A DNA stretch of 64,000 nucleotides from Alphaproteobacteria bacterium (GTDB lineage Bacteria > Pseudomonadota > Alphaproteobacteria > Micropepsales > Micropepsaceae): positions 25,192-89,191 of the forward strand of contig JACADY010000039.1 in NCBI GenBank assembly GCA_013389115.1, read 5' to 3'. How positions within the stretch are numbered: the stretch's first letter is position 1; each line of letters opens with the position of its first letter. Below the pieces are notes generated by a model that made no database searches, had not been told where the DNA came from, and worked only from the letters and a program-made list of their open reading frames with translations. The translations under genes and the position numbers were made by a program. This document shows, one piece after another, positions 50,512 to 60,199 of the stretch.

Positions 50512-51572
50512 GCAAGCAGCTCAAATGGTTCGAGGCCCGAAAGGCGAAGCGCGCGCGGCCGGCTCGGCACGCGGCGCGGCGGAAGGCCTTCAACCGCCTT
50601 GGCAATCGCCGCGATATGCTCCGGCGTCGTACCGCAGCACCCGCCGAGAATGTTGACGAGCCCGTGCTCGGCCCATTCATGCAGCATTGCGCAAGTCTGA
50701 TGCGGTCGCTCATCATATTCGCCGAACGCATTGGGAAGCCCGGCATTGGGATGGGCCGAGATCAGCGTATCGGCGACCCGCGACAGCTCATCGATGTAGG
50801 GCCGCATCATTTCCGCACCGAGCGCGCAATTGAGCCCCACGGCAAAGGGCTTGGCGTGCTTGATGGAGTTCCAGAAGGCTTCCACCGTTTGTCCCGATAG
50901 CGTGCGCCCGGAACGATCGGTGATCGTGCCCGAAATCCAGATCGGCAGCCGCTCATAGCCCTCGTCCTCAAGATCGAGGATCGCCTTGATCGCGACCTTG
51001 GCGTTCAGCGTGTCGAACACCGTTTCGATAAGGAAGAGATCGACACCGCCCTCATGCAGCGCCAGCGCCTGCTCGCGATAGGCGGCATAGACTGCATCGA
51101 ACGTCACCGAGCGCTTGGCGGGATCATTGACATCGGGCGAGATGGAGAGCGCGCGGTTCATCGGCCCGATGGAGCCGGCGACGAAGCGCGGCTTATGCGG
51201 CTCTTTCGCTGTCCAGCGATCCGCCGCCTCGCGCGCCAGATGCGCGGCCGCGAGATTCATGTCCCTCACCGCGCCCTCAAGCGCATAGTCCGCCTGGCTG
51301 ATCGCGGTTGCATTGAACGTGTTCGTCTCGCTGATATCCGCGCCCGCGCCATAATAGAGGTCGTGCAGAGCAGTCACGATATCCCCCCGCGTGAGGCAGA
51401 GCAGATCGTTGTCGCCCTTCAAGGGGTGGGTGTGGTTCTTGAACCGCTCGCCGCGGTAGTCCGCCTCCTCCAGCTTCTTCTGCTGGATCATGGTACCCCA
51501 GGATCCATCGAGGATGAGAATGCGCTCTTGCGCTGCTTTCTTTAAAAGTTCGATCCGCTCGGCACGTGTCAT
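50508..51572 (-). CDS. metH: Methionine synthase, homocysteine-binding part
   Basis: This 354-residue homocysteine S-methyltransferase domain is the N-terminal module of Met[14 protein letters not shown] starts the barrel, [18 protein letters not shown] follows, and the zinc cysteines are in [15 protein letters not shown] and [11 protein letters not shown]. It takes the methyl group from methylcobalamin on the partner protein. The stop overlaps the next gene (ATGA), and metF precedes it with another overlap. A split metH like this is known in several alphaproteobacteria, so I do not read it as a broken gene. Confidence 0.95.
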   Translation of the reverse strand: MTRAERIELLKKAAQERILILDGSWGTMIQQKKLEEADYRGERFKNHTHPLKGDNDLLCLTRGDIVTALHDLYYGAGADISETNTFNATAISQADYALEGAVRDMNLAAAHLAREAADRWTAKEPHKPRFVAGSIGPMNRALSISPDVNDPAKRSVTFDAVYAAYREQALALHEGGVDLFLIETVFDTLNAKVAIKAILDLEDEGYERLPIWISGTITDRSGRTLSGQTVEAFWNSIKHAKPFAVGLNCALGAEMMRPYIDELSRVADTLISAHPNAGLPNAFGEYDERPHQTCAMLHEWAEHGLVNILGGCCGTTPEHIAAIAKAVEGLPPRRVPSRPRALRLSGLEPFELLA

Positions 51573-52423
51573 GGTCTTGCCTCCGGCTTGATGCCCAGGA
51601 TCCGGCAGATCGCATAGGTGAGATCCGCCTGATTGAGCGTGTAGAAATGAAAGGCGTCGAACCCTTCGCCCTTGAGCTGCGTGACCTGTTGGGCGGCGAT
51701 CGCGGCGGCGATCAGTTTGCGCACATCGAGTTCCTCATCGAGCCCCTCGAAACGTTCGGCAAGCCAGCCGGGAATGGCGGCGCCGCAACGTTCGGCCATG
51801 CGCTGGACGCCCTTGAAATTGGTGGCCGGCATCAGGCCCGGCACGATGGGCACGCGGATCCCGCGAACATGAGCGCGCTCGCGCAGGCGTACATGCGCGC
51901 CCGTGTCGAAGGCGAATTGCGTGATGGCCCGTGACGCGCCCGCCTCCACCTTCGCCGCAAGAAGGTCGAGATCGGCATCGATCGATACGGAATCAGGGTG
52001 CCGCTCAGGATAGGCCGACACGCTCACTTCGAAGGGCGCAATGGCCCTGATGCCGCGAATGAGTTCTGGCGTCGAGGCATAGCCCTCTGGATGCGGGCGA
52101 TAGGGCCGCGACATGTCGGGCATGTCGCCCCTCAAGGCGACGATATGGCGAACGCCTGCCTGCCAATAGCCGTGCACGACCTCATCGACTTCTGCCCGCG
52201 AGGCCGCGACGCAGGTCAAATGAGCCGCAGGCAGAAGCCGCGTCTCCTCGATGATCCGCTTCACCGTCGCATGGGTCCGCTCGCGCGTCGAGCCACCGGC
52301 CCCATAGGTGACCGACACGAACGCCGGCCGCAAGGGTTCGAGCCGGCGGATCGAGGCCCAAAGCTGCTGCTCCATCGCCTCTGTCTTGGGCGGAAAGAAT
52401 TCAAACGAGACAGTGAGGCTCAT
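51569..52423 (-). CDS. metF: Methylenetetrahydrofolate reductase
   Basis: MetF is an FAD enzyme that makes 5-methyltetrahydrofolate, the methyl donor for MetH. It has 284 residues with [17 protein letters not shown] at the start, [48 protein letters not shown] and [20 protein letters not shown], the usual barrel strands. The gene overlaps the ArsR-methyltransferase stop upstream and the metH start downstream. Confidence 0.96.
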   Translation of the reverse strand: MSLTVSFEFFPPKTEAMEQQLWASIRRLEPLRPAFVSVTYGAGGSTRERTHATVKRIIEETRLLPAAHLTCVAASRAEVDEVVHGYWQAGVRHIVALRGDMPDMSRPYRPHPEGYASTPELIRGIRAIAPFEVSVSAYPERHPDSVSIDADLDLLAAKVEAGASRAITQFAFDTGAHVRLRERAHVRGIRVPIVPGLMPATNFKGVQRMAERCGAAIPGWLAERFEGLDEELDVRKLIAAAIAAQQVTQLKGEGFDAFHFYTLNQADLTYAICRILGIKPEARP

Positions 52424-53409
52424 GCCTCCACCTCAACGGCAGGAGTAAGGGTTGCGCTCACAGGGTCCCCGAGCAGCCAGAGCCGCACGGTCAGCTTTTC
52501 GTCCCCCGCGCGCGGCGGCAGCGAACGCTCGCTAAGAACGGCAAGCCCCGCCCCTTCTGCCCATTGCGCGATGTCGCGCTCCGAAATGCCAAGTCGGCGA
52601 TGCGCATGGGCTTCGCGCAGGAACTCAAGATCGTGCGGGGCGAAATCGGCGACAAGGACGATCCCGCCGGGCTTGAGGATGCGCGCCGCCTCATGGAGTG
52701 CTGCGGCCGGGTTCTCAAGATAGTGCAGGACCTGATGCAGGATGACGGCATCCGCCCCCCGTCCCGTTTCGAACGGCAGGCGCAGCATGTCGCCATGCCG
52801 CACGAGGCAATGTGAAAGTCCGGACTGCGCCAGATGAACGCGCGCATAGGCCAGCATCTCATGGCTGAGATCAAAGCCGACGCCGCGCCGCACAAAAGGC
52901 CCCAAAACCTGGAGCATGCGCCCCGTTCCCGTCCCCAGATCGACGAGATCGTCGATCTGGCGCCCCCGCACCATCTCAAGGATGGCGGCCTCGACCTCCC
53001 CTTCGGGCAGATAGAGCGCCCGCACGCGCGCCCATTGGGGGGCATTGGCGGCGAAATAGGCGTTGGCGGCCACTTGCCTCGCCTGGCGCACATCGGCAAG
53101 CCGCTTGTGGTCGGCAAGAAGCACCCCATCGCGAAGGTCGAGCCGGCTGATGATGAAGCGGCCAAGATCGGCCCCGCCGCCTTGGTCCGAAATGCGATAG
53201 AACGCCCAGGCCCCCTCACGGACCCGTTCCAAAATGCCAGCCTCGCACAGCAGCTTCAGGTGCCGGCTGACGCGCGGCTGGCTCTGCCCCAGCACCTGCG
53301 TGATCTCGGTGACCGTAAGCTCCGCCTCCGCCAGAAGCGCGATCAGGCGTAGTCGTGTCGGCTCGCCAGCAGACTTGAGAGCAGCCAACAGGGGGGTGAA
53401 GCGATTCAC
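52420..53409 (-). CDS. ArsR-type regulator fused to a SAM methyltransferase (SahR-like)
   Basis: This 329-residue protein has a winged-helix ArsR domain (residues ~1-95: GEPTRLRLIALLAEAELTVT, LGQSQPRVSRHLKLLCEAGI) joined to a class I methyltransferase domain with motif I DLVDLGTGTGRMLQVLG and VILHQVLHYLENPAAALHEA. Metal-binding ArsR cysteines are absent. ArsR regulators tied to methionine genes (SahR) sense S-adenosylhomocysteine. This one heads the met operon and has a palindromic box 12 bp before its GTG start, so autoregulated control of the SAM cycle is a reasonable inference. Whether the methyltransferase half is catalytic is unknown. Confidence 0.85.
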   Translation of the reverse strand: MNRFTPLLAALKSAGEPTRLRLIALLAEAELTVTEITQVLGQSQPRVSRHLKLLCEAGILERVREGAWAFYRISDQGGGADLGRFIISRLDLRDGVLLADHKRLADVRQARQVAANAYFAANAPQWARVRALYLPEGEVEAAILEMVRGRQIDDLVDLGTGTGRMLQVLGPFVRRGVGFDLSHEMLAYARVHLAQSGLSHCLVRHGDMLRLPFETGRGADAVILHQVLHYLENPAAALHEAARILKPGGIVLVADFAPHDLEFLREAHAHRRLGISERDIAQWAEGAGLAVLSERSLPPRAGDEKLTVRLWLLGDPVSATLTPAVEVEA

Positions 53410-53420
53410 GCAGCAGATCC

Positions 53421-53440
53421 ATATAAAGATTTGCTTATAT
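53421..53440. promoter_or_regulatory. Palindromic operator upstream of the met operon
   Basis: ATATAAAGATTTGCTTATAT has ATATAA/TTATAT arms and lies 12-31 bp before the first gene of the met operon, in a locally AT-rich patch. Its form fits my memory of sites bound by SahR-type ArsR proteins, whose gene is the one immediately downstream. Confidence 0.55.
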
Positions 53441-53595
53441 AATTATCCCGCCCGGCCCACCATTGCAACTGTGGCGCGATAGCCACTTTGACGCTGGATT
53501 ACACAGGTTTGATGGAGACTTAACCAGCCTTGTGTTAGTGAAGAACGCAAGATTGGGATCCGGACTGGATCCAAAGGCAATAGGCTGGGGTCACG

Positions 53596-54366
53596 ATGTA
53601 CCTGAAATCCTCGTTGATGCGTTGCGCGGCGCTGGCCGCTTTGCTGACGGTCGCCGCCATACCCGTGGCCGCACAGGAGCCCACGCCTGCGCCGGCGCCG
53701 GTCCAGGTTGAGGAAGACACGAACGACCCGATCGAGGGCATCAATCGGGGCATTTTTTGGTATAATAATCAAGTAGATCGCTTCTTCCTGAAGCCCGTGG
53801 CCAAGGTCTACCGCACGGTGGTGCCGGAGTTCGGGCGCAATCGGGTCCGTAATTTCCTCGACAACCTGGACAGCCCCGTGATCTTCGCGAATGACCTCCT
53901 CCAGGGAGAGTTCGATCGCGGCGGCCAGACCATGGCACGCTTCATGATCAACACGACCGTCGGCGTTGGCGGTCTCTTTGACGTGGCCGAAGACCTTGGC
54001 GTTCCTCAGCACAGCGAAGACTTCGGGCAGACTCTCGCCGTCTGGGGCGTGGGTGAAGGTCCCTATCTGATGTTGCCCTTTCTCGGGCCATCGAACCCAC
54101 GCGACCTGACCGGCCGTATCGTCGACCTCGCCTTCGACCCGCTGACCTATGTCGATTGGGAAGAGGAGGACCTCGAATGGGTTCCCTACGCCCGCTTTGG
54201 CCTGGATGCGGTCGATTCGCGTGCCCGCGCCATCGAAACGCTCGACAATCTCGAGCAGACCTCGGTCGACTTCTATGCGGCCGTGCGCAGCGCGTATCGC
54301 CAGCGCCGAAACGACGAGATCGCCAACGGCAAGACCCAGATCGAAGATCTGCCGGACATTCAGTAA
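53596..54366 (+). CDS. mlaA: MlaA (VacJ) outer-membrane lipid-asymmetry protein
   Basis: MlaA removes mislocalised phospholipids from the outer leaflet of the outer membrane. It has 256 residues: a signal peptide (residues ~1-26, ALLTVAAIPVAAQ; no lipobox cysteine is visible), then NDPIEGINRGIFWYNNQVDR, VPEFGRNRVRNFLDNLDSPV, QGEFDRGGQTMARFMINTTV and DFGQTLAVWGVGEGPYLMLP, the family core. A missing lipobox is common in alphaproteobacteria. mlaC follows 233 bp downstream. mlaB, D, E and F are not in the window. Confidence 0.94.
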   Translation: MYLKSSLMRCAALAALLTVAAIPVAAQEPTPAPAPVQVEEDTNDPIEGINRGIFWYNNQVDRFFLKPVAKVYRTVVPEFGRNRVRNFLDNLDSPVIFANDLLQGEFDRGGQTMARFMINTTVGVGGLFDVAEDLGVPQHSEDFGQTLAVWGVGEGPYLMLPFLGPSNPRDLTGRIVDLAFDPLTYVDWEEEDLEWVPYARFGLDAVDSRARAIETLDNLEQTSVDFYAAVRSAYRQRRNDEIANGKTQIEDLPDIQ

Positions 54367-54421
54367 TACCTTTGGCTAAGGAGCATCGGCCCCAGGGCTG
54401 GCGCTCTTTACCACACCGCAA

Positions 54422-54437
54422 TGTGAGCGCGCTCACA
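54422..54437. promoter_or_regulatory. CRP-like palindrome upstream of mlaC
   Basis: TGTGAGCGCGCTCACA is a perfect 16-bp palindrome that matches TGTGA-N6-TCACA, the site bound by CRP. It lies 163 bp before mlaC and 56 bp after the mlaA stop. A perfect match to a rare pattern is suggestive, but no CRP gene is seen here, and the short GC-rich centre could be chance or a hairpin. Confidence 0.4.
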
Positions 54438-54599
54438 GCTTGGGCTGTCTGGCGCCGCAATTGCGCCGCATTAAATAATCATCACTGGCTTGCCGAAAGG
54501 CGCCACGCATAGCTTGAGCGCGATTGCGAGCGTTGGCGAGCCGCCCGCATGGGCGCAGCACAGGACCAGCGCCGGCGCGGCACACGAAAGGGGTTGAGC

Positions 54600-55274
54600 A
54601 TGGACCGATTGACGCTTCTGAGGACGCACCGCCTTGGCGCAAGGCGCTGGAATGCCGCAACGATTGCCGTGGCATTCGCCGTTCTGGCGGCATTGCTCTT
54701 TTCCCCCACCGCGCATGCGGGCCAGACCCCGGCGGACTATGTCCAACACAAGGTGAATGAGGGCGTGGGTATCCTCAGCGACAAATCATTGGCGGGGACA
54801 GCACGCACGGACAAATTCCGCGCCTTCATCCTGAACCTTGTCGATGAGCGCAACATCGCGCTGTTCACTTTGGGCAATTACCGCCGCGGCGCGGATGACG
54901 CGCTCCTCAATGAGTTCGTGCAGACTTTCACCGAATATTCTGTCGCGGTCTATGAAGCGCGCCTTGGCGAGTATAGCGGCCAGACCCTGCGCGTCACCGA
55001 CACGCTGGAGCGCACGCCGACCGATATCGTCGTTACGACCATTCTCGACGATAAGGGACAGAGCGGCGAACCGATCAACGTCGCCTTCCGCCTGTCCAAG
55101 AAGGGCGCCGACTTCACGGTCGTAGACATTCAGGTGGTCGGCATTTGGCTTGCCATTGATCAGCGCTCGCAGTTCACCTCGTTTCTCGGCCAGAACGGCG
55201 GCGATATCAGCAAGCTGATCGCGGATTTAAAGAAGCGCACCGCCGACGTCCGCGCCGGCATCGCCGAAAAATAG
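54600..55274 (+). CDS. mlaC: MlaC periplasmic phospholipid-binding protein
   Basis: MlaC shuttles phospholipids between MlaA and the inner-membrane MlaFEDB transporter. It has 224 residues with a signal peptide ending PTAHAG near residue 41, then QTPADYVQHKVNEGVGILSD, FILNLVDERNIALFTLGNYR and VNVAFRLSKK-like FRLSKKGADFTVVDIQVVGI, the recognised Tol-tol-Ttg2 fold. GAAAGGGG lies upstream of the ATG at 54600. An in-frame ATG at 54549 would add 17 non-conserved residues. It converges on ettA. Confidence 0.92.
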   Translation: MDRLTLLRTHRLGARRWNAATIAVAFAVLAALLFSPTAHAGQTPADYVQHKVNEGVGILSDKSLAGTARTDKFRAFILNLVDERNIALFTLGNYRRGADDALLNEFVQTFTEYSVAVYEARLGEYSGQTLRVTDTLERTPTDIVVTTILDDKGQSGEPINVAFRLSKKGADFTVVDIQVVGIWLAIDQRSQFTSFLGQNGGDISKLIADLKKRTADVRAGIAEK

Positions 55275-55290
55275 TCCGCCTCTGAGGAAA

Positions 55291-55310
55291 GGCGGGGGCA
55301 CGCCCCCGCC
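55291..55310. terminator. GC-rich hairpin between convergent mlaC and ettA
   Basis: GGCGGGGGCACGCCCCCGCC can form an 8-9 bp stem with a tiny loop. It lies 16 bp after the mlaC stop and 15 bp before the ettA stop, so it could serve both genes. There is no U-tract, so efficiency is uncertain. Confidence 0.5.
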
Positions 55311-55324
55311 ACCTCCCACCCCTC

Positions 55325-56983
55325 TCAGCTGCGGGCGAATTTCTTGTACTTGATCCGGTGCGGCACGAGGGCGTCATCGCCAAGGCGCCGCTTGCGATCC
55401 GCCATATAGTCCTGGAAATTGCCTTCGAACCACTCGACCTGGCTGTCGCCCTCAAAGGCAAGGATATGGGTCGCCACACGGTCGAGGAACCAGCGGTCGT
55501 GGCTGATGATGACCGCGCAGCCCGCATAATCCTCAAGCGCCTCTTCCAGCGCCCGCAGCGTATCGACATCGAGGTCGTTCGTCGGCTCGTCGAGCAGAAG
55601 CACGTTCGCGCCGGATTTCAGCATCTTGGCAAGATGCACCCGGTTGCGCTCGCCGCCCGAGAGCATCCCCACTTTCTTCTGCTGATCCCCGCCCTTGAAA
55701 TTGAAGGCCGAGCAATAGGCACGGCTATTGATTTCCTTCTTGCCGAGATAGAGCACGTCGTTGCCGCCGGAAATCTCTTCCCAGACCGTATGCTTGTCGT
55801 TGAGGGCGTCGCGCGACTGGTTCACATAGCCAAGCTGCACGGATTCGCCCACCGCGATCGTCCCGGCATCGGGCTTCTCCTCGCCCGTGATCATGCGGAA
55901 AAGCGTCGTCTTGCCCGCGCCGTTGGGCCCGATGATGCCGACAATGCCGCCCGCCGGCAGTTTGAATGACAGATTGTCGATGAGAAGGCGGTCGCCGAAC
56001 GCCTTGCTGAGCCCCTCGCACTCAACGACGCGGGCACCGAGGCGCTCGGCCACGGGAATGACGATCTGCGCCGTCTGGGGCGCCTTGTCGGAGGCCTTGG
56101 CGACGAGATCCTCATAACGCTGATAGCGGGCCTTGTTCTTGGCCTGGCGGGCTTTGGGGCTGGCGGAGATCCACTCCTGCTCGCGTGCGAGCGTGCGTTG
56201 CCGCGCCTCTTCCTCGCGGCCCTCCTGGGCGAGGCGCTTTTGCTTTTGTCCGAGCCAGGATGAGTAGTTGCCCTCATAGGGAATACCCTGCCCGCGATCG
56301 AGCTCAAGGATCCACCCCGTGACATTGTCGAGGAAATAGCGGTCGTGGGTGACAATCAGGATCGCACCGGGATAGGCGCGCAGATGCCCTTCGAGCCAGG
56401 CAACCGATTCGGCATCGAGATGGTTCGTCGGCTCATCGAGGAGCAGGAGATCGGGCTGCTCGAGCAGCAGGCGGCAAAGCGCCACCCGGCGCTTTTCACC
56501 GCCCGACAGCTTTGCCACATCGGCATCGTCATCCGGACAGCGCAAGGCGTCCATCGCCTGATCGACCTGCGAATCAAGGTCCCACAGGCCCAGGGCATCG
56601 ATCTGGTCCTGAAGTTTCGCGGCCTCATCCGCATTGTCATCGGAATAATCGGCCATGATGGCATTGTAGCGATCAAGGATCGCCCGCTTTGCCGCAACGC
56701 CGTCCATCACGTTCTCGCGCACGCTCTTGGCCGGGTCGAGCTGTGGCTCCTGCGCCAGATAGCCGACACGCGCACCCTCGGCCGCAAACGCCTCGCCCGT
56801 GAAGTCCTTGTCGAGGCCCGCCATGATCTTGAGCAGTGTGGACTTACCCGCGCCGTTGACACCGAGGACGCCGATTTTTGCGCCGGGGTAGAATGACAGG
56901 AAGACATCCTTCAGAACCTGCTTGCCGCCCGGATACGTCTTGGACAGCTTCTTCATCACATAGACGTATTGATAGGAGGCCAT
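55325..56983 (-). CDS. ettA: Energy-dependent translational throttle protein EttA
   Basis: EttA is an ABC-F protein that binds the ribosomal E site and gates the first peptide bond when ATP is low. It has 552 residues with two nucleotide-binding domains: [14 protein letters not shown] with [11 protein letters not shown] and [12 protein letters not shown], then [14 protein letters not shown] with [15 protein letters not shown] and [11 protein letters not shown]. They are joined by the charged linker near residues 240-300 containing [19 protein letters not shown]. There are no membrane segments. It starts at the ATG at 56983. Confidence 0.96.
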   Translation of the reverse strand: MASYQYVYVMKKLSKTYPGGKQVLKDVFLSFYPGAKIGVLGVNGAGKSTLLKIMAGLDKDFTGEAFAAEGARVGYLAQEPQLDPAKSVRENVMDGVAAKRAILDRYNAIMADYSDDNADEAAKLQDQIDALGLWDLDSQVDQAMDALRCPDDDADVAKLSGGEKRRVALCRLLLEQPDLLLLDEPTNHLDAESVAWLEGHLRAYPGAILIVTHDRYFLDNVTGWILELDRGQGIPYEGNYSSWLGQKQKRLAQEGREEEARQRTLAREQEWISASPKARQAKNKARYQRYEDLVAKASDKAPQTAQIVIPVAERLGARVVECEGLSKAFGDRLLIDNLSFKLPAGGIVGIIGPNGAGKTTLFRMITGEEKPDAGTIAVGESVQLGYVNQSRDALNDKHTVWEEISGGNDVLYLGKKEINSRAYCSAFNFKGGDQQKKVGMLSGGERNRVHLAKMLKSGANVLLLDEPTNDLDVDTLRALEEALEDYAGCAVIISHDRWFLDRVATHILAFEGDSQVEWFEGNFQDYMADRKRRLGDDALVPHRIKYKKFARS

Positions 56984-57167
56984 GAGGGTTCGCCTTCGTT
57001 CGCACGCGAGGATTTAAGGGCGAGGCTTTTATCGAATCGGACCGCAGAGAGCAACGGCTCGATGCGATGGGCTAAAGCCCGAAAGGCGCGTGCGAGATAT
57101 CGCCGCGCCGATGAAACTTAGCAAGAAGAACGGTTGACAATAATCACAAACTCACCTGTTCTGAGAA

Positions 57168-57181
57168 TTGATCTGGATCAA
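57168..57181. promoter_or_regulatory. FNR/FixK box upstream of the FNR gene
   Basis: TTGATCTGGATCAA is a perfect TTGAT-N4-ATCAA site for FNR-type regulators. It lies 34 bp before the ATG of an FNR gene. A perfect -35 hexamer TTGACA at 57134 suggests a start near 57169, which would place the box over the start site, as in autorepression. Confidence 0.75.
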
Positions 57182-57214
57182 AATCAACGGCACTTTGTTC
57201 CGAAGGGAACTTCC

Positions 57215-57982
57215 ATGGAGCATCCGGAAACGTCCGTGCAGGAACCAAATTGGCGCGAGCGTGTGATGTCTGCGCTTCCGGCGACGGCGGAAGTGGCGTG
57301 CATGCAATGCCCTGCCCGAACGAGCGATCTATGCCGAGGGGTCAAGAATTCGGATTTGGAAGACCTCTTCAGTTCCTCGAGCCGGATCATGCTGCGGCCT
57401 GAGGAGACCCTCATCATCGAGGGCGATGAGGCGCAGACCGTCTACAACGTCATCTCCGGAACGATGCGCCTCACGCGGATGAGTTCGGACGGCCGCCGGC
57501 AGATCCTCACCTTCCTCTTCACCGGCAATTTCGTCGGGCTCACGCCGGATGCGAGCTATCACTTCAATGCCGAGGCTGTGTCGGAGGTGGAACTCTGCGC
57601 CTTTGACCGCAAGAGGCTTGAGACGCTGTTCCGCCTGCATCCCGAGATGCAGAAGAACTTTCACCATATGACCGCCAAGATGATCGACGCGGCGCACGAC
57701 CTCGTCTTCACGCTCGGGCGCAAGACCGCGATTGAGCGCCTGGCAACATTTCTGCTCTTTCTGCGCGATGCGGAAAACGTCCGCGGCGATAGCGCCTCAC
57801 CCCTCAGCGTCCCTATGACACGCCTCGACATCGCGGACTTCCTTGGACTGACGATCGAAACAGTCTCGCGTGGCTTCTCCAAGCTGAAGGCCGATGGGAT
57901 CATCAAGCTTCCCAATGCGCACAGCGTCGAGATTGCGCGCCTCGATCGCCTCCGCGCAGCCGCCGGGCAGGACCAGGGCTGA
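57215..57982 (+). CDS. FNR-type oxygen-responsive transcriptional regulator
   Basis: This Crp/Fnr protein of 255 residues has features of the iron-sulfur class. ACMQCPARTSDLC has cysteines at C-x2-C-x7-C near residues 28-39, and the fourth is in VELCAFDRKRLETL, so a [4Fe-4S] cluster that senses oxygen is expected. The cyclic-nucleotide-like domain has TLIIEGDEAQTVYNVISGTM, and the DNA-binding helix ETVSRGFSKLKADG carries the E..SR residues that read TTGAT. This matches FnrL/FnrN/AadR types. I chose the ATG at 57215 (AAGGGAA upstream). A TTG at 57134 would include the FNR box and is rejected. Confidence 0.92.
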   Translation: MEHPETSVQEPNWRERVMSALPATAEVACMQCPARTSDLCRGVKNSDLEDLFSSSSRIMLRPEETLIIEGDEAQTVYNVISGTMRLTRMSSDGRRQILTFLFTGNFVGLTPDASYHFNAEAVSEVELCAFDRKRLETLFRLHPEMQKNFHHMTAKMIDAAHDLVFTLGRKTAIERLATFLLFLRDAENVRGDSASPLSVPMTRLDIADFLGLTIETVSRGFSKLKADGIIKLPNAHSVEIARLDRLRAAAGQDQG

Positions 57983-58373
57983 TTGCCCGGCAGAGGGACG
58001 CCGCGTGCCCTCGTTACTGCAATAAGGGCGCGGTCTAAGTCAAATCGGACTTTCCCCAAAAGGACAACCGCTGATCAGCGCAAAGCAGTTGCGTGTGCAG
58101 TACAATGGTAGAATGGCACCCCCTGAGCTCGCGGGGCGTTTCGGCGTCCTCACAGTCACATGGTTATTGCCAAGACTGACGCGACGAAAGCTTGTGCGTG
58201 CCAGAAAATCTGGTTCGGCAACCAGCACTTGCAGCCTAATCGGGGGCAATCAGTACTAGCTTGGAAAGTGGCCGGAAAAACTCAAAACATAACCGCATTT
58301 GCTTCAAACATTATCGGCTTATTTACACTTCCGCGGGACGATGAGCTGTCAACACAGAATAAGGTGTACAGTT
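57983..58373. other. 391-bp gene-free region upstream of the chemoreceptor
   Basis: The stretch is less GC-rich than its surroundings and probably contains the chemoreceptor promoter. A short open frame at 58160-58402 has no ribosome site and no recognisable family. I see no FNR box, hairpin terminator or clear -35/-10 pair. Confidence 0.45.
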
Positions 58374-60059
58374 ATGTTCGGCCTGTTTGCCACCAAGTCT
58401 GATCAAGAGGCAATCCAAGCATTGGCCGCGCTCATGCGCACGCATGCCCTGATCGAGTTCGAACCTGATGGCAAGATCATCACCGCCAACCAGAATTTCC
58501 TCGACGCGATGGAGTATCGGCTGGATGAGCTCAAGGGCCGGCGGCACGAGATGTTCCTTGCGCCTCAGGATCGGGACAGCGCGGCTTATCGCGACTTCTG
58601 GACGAATTTGTCCAGAGGCAATCCTCAATCAGGCGAGTTCAAGCGCATCGCCAAGAGCGGAAGGGAAGTGTGGCTGGAGGCCGCCTACACTCCCGTGCAC
58701 GATAACACAGGCAAGGTCGTCAAGATCATCAAGCTTGCAACCGATATCACGGCCCGCAAGTCCCGCCTGACAGCGCTGGAAGGACAGATTGACGCGATCA
58801 ACAAGTCGCAGGCCGTGATCGAATTCGGTCTCGATGGAAAGGTGATCACGGCGAATGCCAACTTCCTTCACCTCCTCGACTACAGGCTTGAGGAAATCGT
58901 GGGACAGCATCACCAGATGTTTGTTGATCCCGCTTATCGCAGCACTGCCGAGTACCGCGCCTTCTGGGCCAAGCTTGGTCGTGGCGAATACGACATGGGC
59001 GAGTACAAGCGCCTCGGCAAGGGCAGCAAGGAAGTCTGGATCCAGGCGAGCTACAATCCCATCCTCGACGCAAGCGGCCGCCCGCAGCGGGTCGTCAAGT
59101 TCGCCACCGACATCACCGAGCAAAAGCTCCGCAACGCGGATTATGAAGGCCAGATTGCCGCGATCTCGAAGTCCATGGCCATCATCGAATTCAAGCTCGA
59201 CGGCACGATCGTTCGCGCCAATCAAAACTTCCTCAACGTACTTGGATATAGCGCGGCCGATGTTGAAGGGCGGCATCACGCGATGTTCATCGAACCCGCG
59301 CAGCGGGACACACCGGAATATCGCGAATTCTGGCGCCGTCTGGCCAATGGCGAATATCAGGCGGGCGAGTTCAAGCGCATCGCCAAGAATGGCCGCTAAG
59401 TCTACATCCAGGCTGCCTATAACCCGATCCTCGATTTGGATGGCAAGCCCGCCAAGGTGGTGAAATTCGCAACCGACGTGACGGATCAGGTTTTGCGCCG
59501 CATGCGCAGCGAGCATGTCGGCAAGATCGTCGGCTCGGTTGCCGCCGCGTCGGAGGAATTGAGCGCCTCGGTCCAGGAAATTGCGGAGAGCATGGTCCGC
59601 TCCAAGGAGGCGGCGTCCGAGGCCGCCAATCTGGTGACGGAGGCGAGCGGCTCAACGGGACGCTTAGCGGAGGTCGCTCAGTCCATGGGCGGCATCGTCG
59701 ATCTCATCGGCAACATCACCGGCCAGATCAACCTCCTCGCCCTCAACGCGACCATCGAATCGGCGCGAGCGGGCGAAGCGGGACGGGGCTTTGCCGTCGT
59801 CGCCAATGAAGTGAAGAACCTTGCGACCCAGGCCAAGAGCGCAACGGAGCAGATCACCCGGGAAATCGAAGGTATGCGCGGCGTATCGGGCGATGTGGTG
59901 GGCGCGCTGGAGAAGATCCGCAAATCCATCGACGCCGTCGGCTCTTACGTGAATACGACGGCCGCCGCGATCCAGGAACAGACTGCGGTGACGACGGAGA
60001 TGTCACAAAACATGCAGCGCGCCGCCGCCGAGGCCTCGGCGATGGGGCGTCGAGGCTAA
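58374..60059 (+). pseudogene. Soluble triple-PAS chemoreceptor with in-frame TAA
   Basis: The frame of 562 codons starts MFGLFATKSDQE and has three tandem PAS domains of about 122 residues (near 15-135, 137-257, 259-379). Each carries an AxIEFxxDGxIxxANxNFL-type start and a YxPxxDxxGxxxKVVKxATDIT-type end. A short methyl-accepting signalling domain follows, with the hairpin tip INLLALNATIESARAGEAGR near 465 and GFAVVANEVKNLA. No membrane segment is present. A TAA at 59397-59399 (codon 342) breaks PAS3 in NGR-stop-VYIQAAYNP. PAS1 and PAS2 have GREVWLEA and SKEVWIQA at that point, so the lost residue is glutamate (GAA to TAA). The start has AAGG 9 bases upstream. Confidence 0.88.
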
Positions 60060-60199
60060 GGGCAGTCCGCAAGAAAGAATGGGACGTCCGCCCGGTGTCC
60101 ATGGCGGCACACTGTTTCGCCAATCGTTCCCCCACCCCTATGCCTGTGCCGCCGGGCACTTTAGATTGGGGCGATGGGGAATGATGGGAGCACCACGCC

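Noticed and set aside
47162..51572. Split metH as a broken gene
   Set aside because: Both parts have proper starts, end at domain borders and are separated by an intact gene. Two-gene MetH is known in alphaproteobacteria.
58160..58402. 80-codon frame between the FNR gene and the chemoreceptor
   Set aside because: No ribosome site, overlaps the chemoreceptor start and has no family resemblance.
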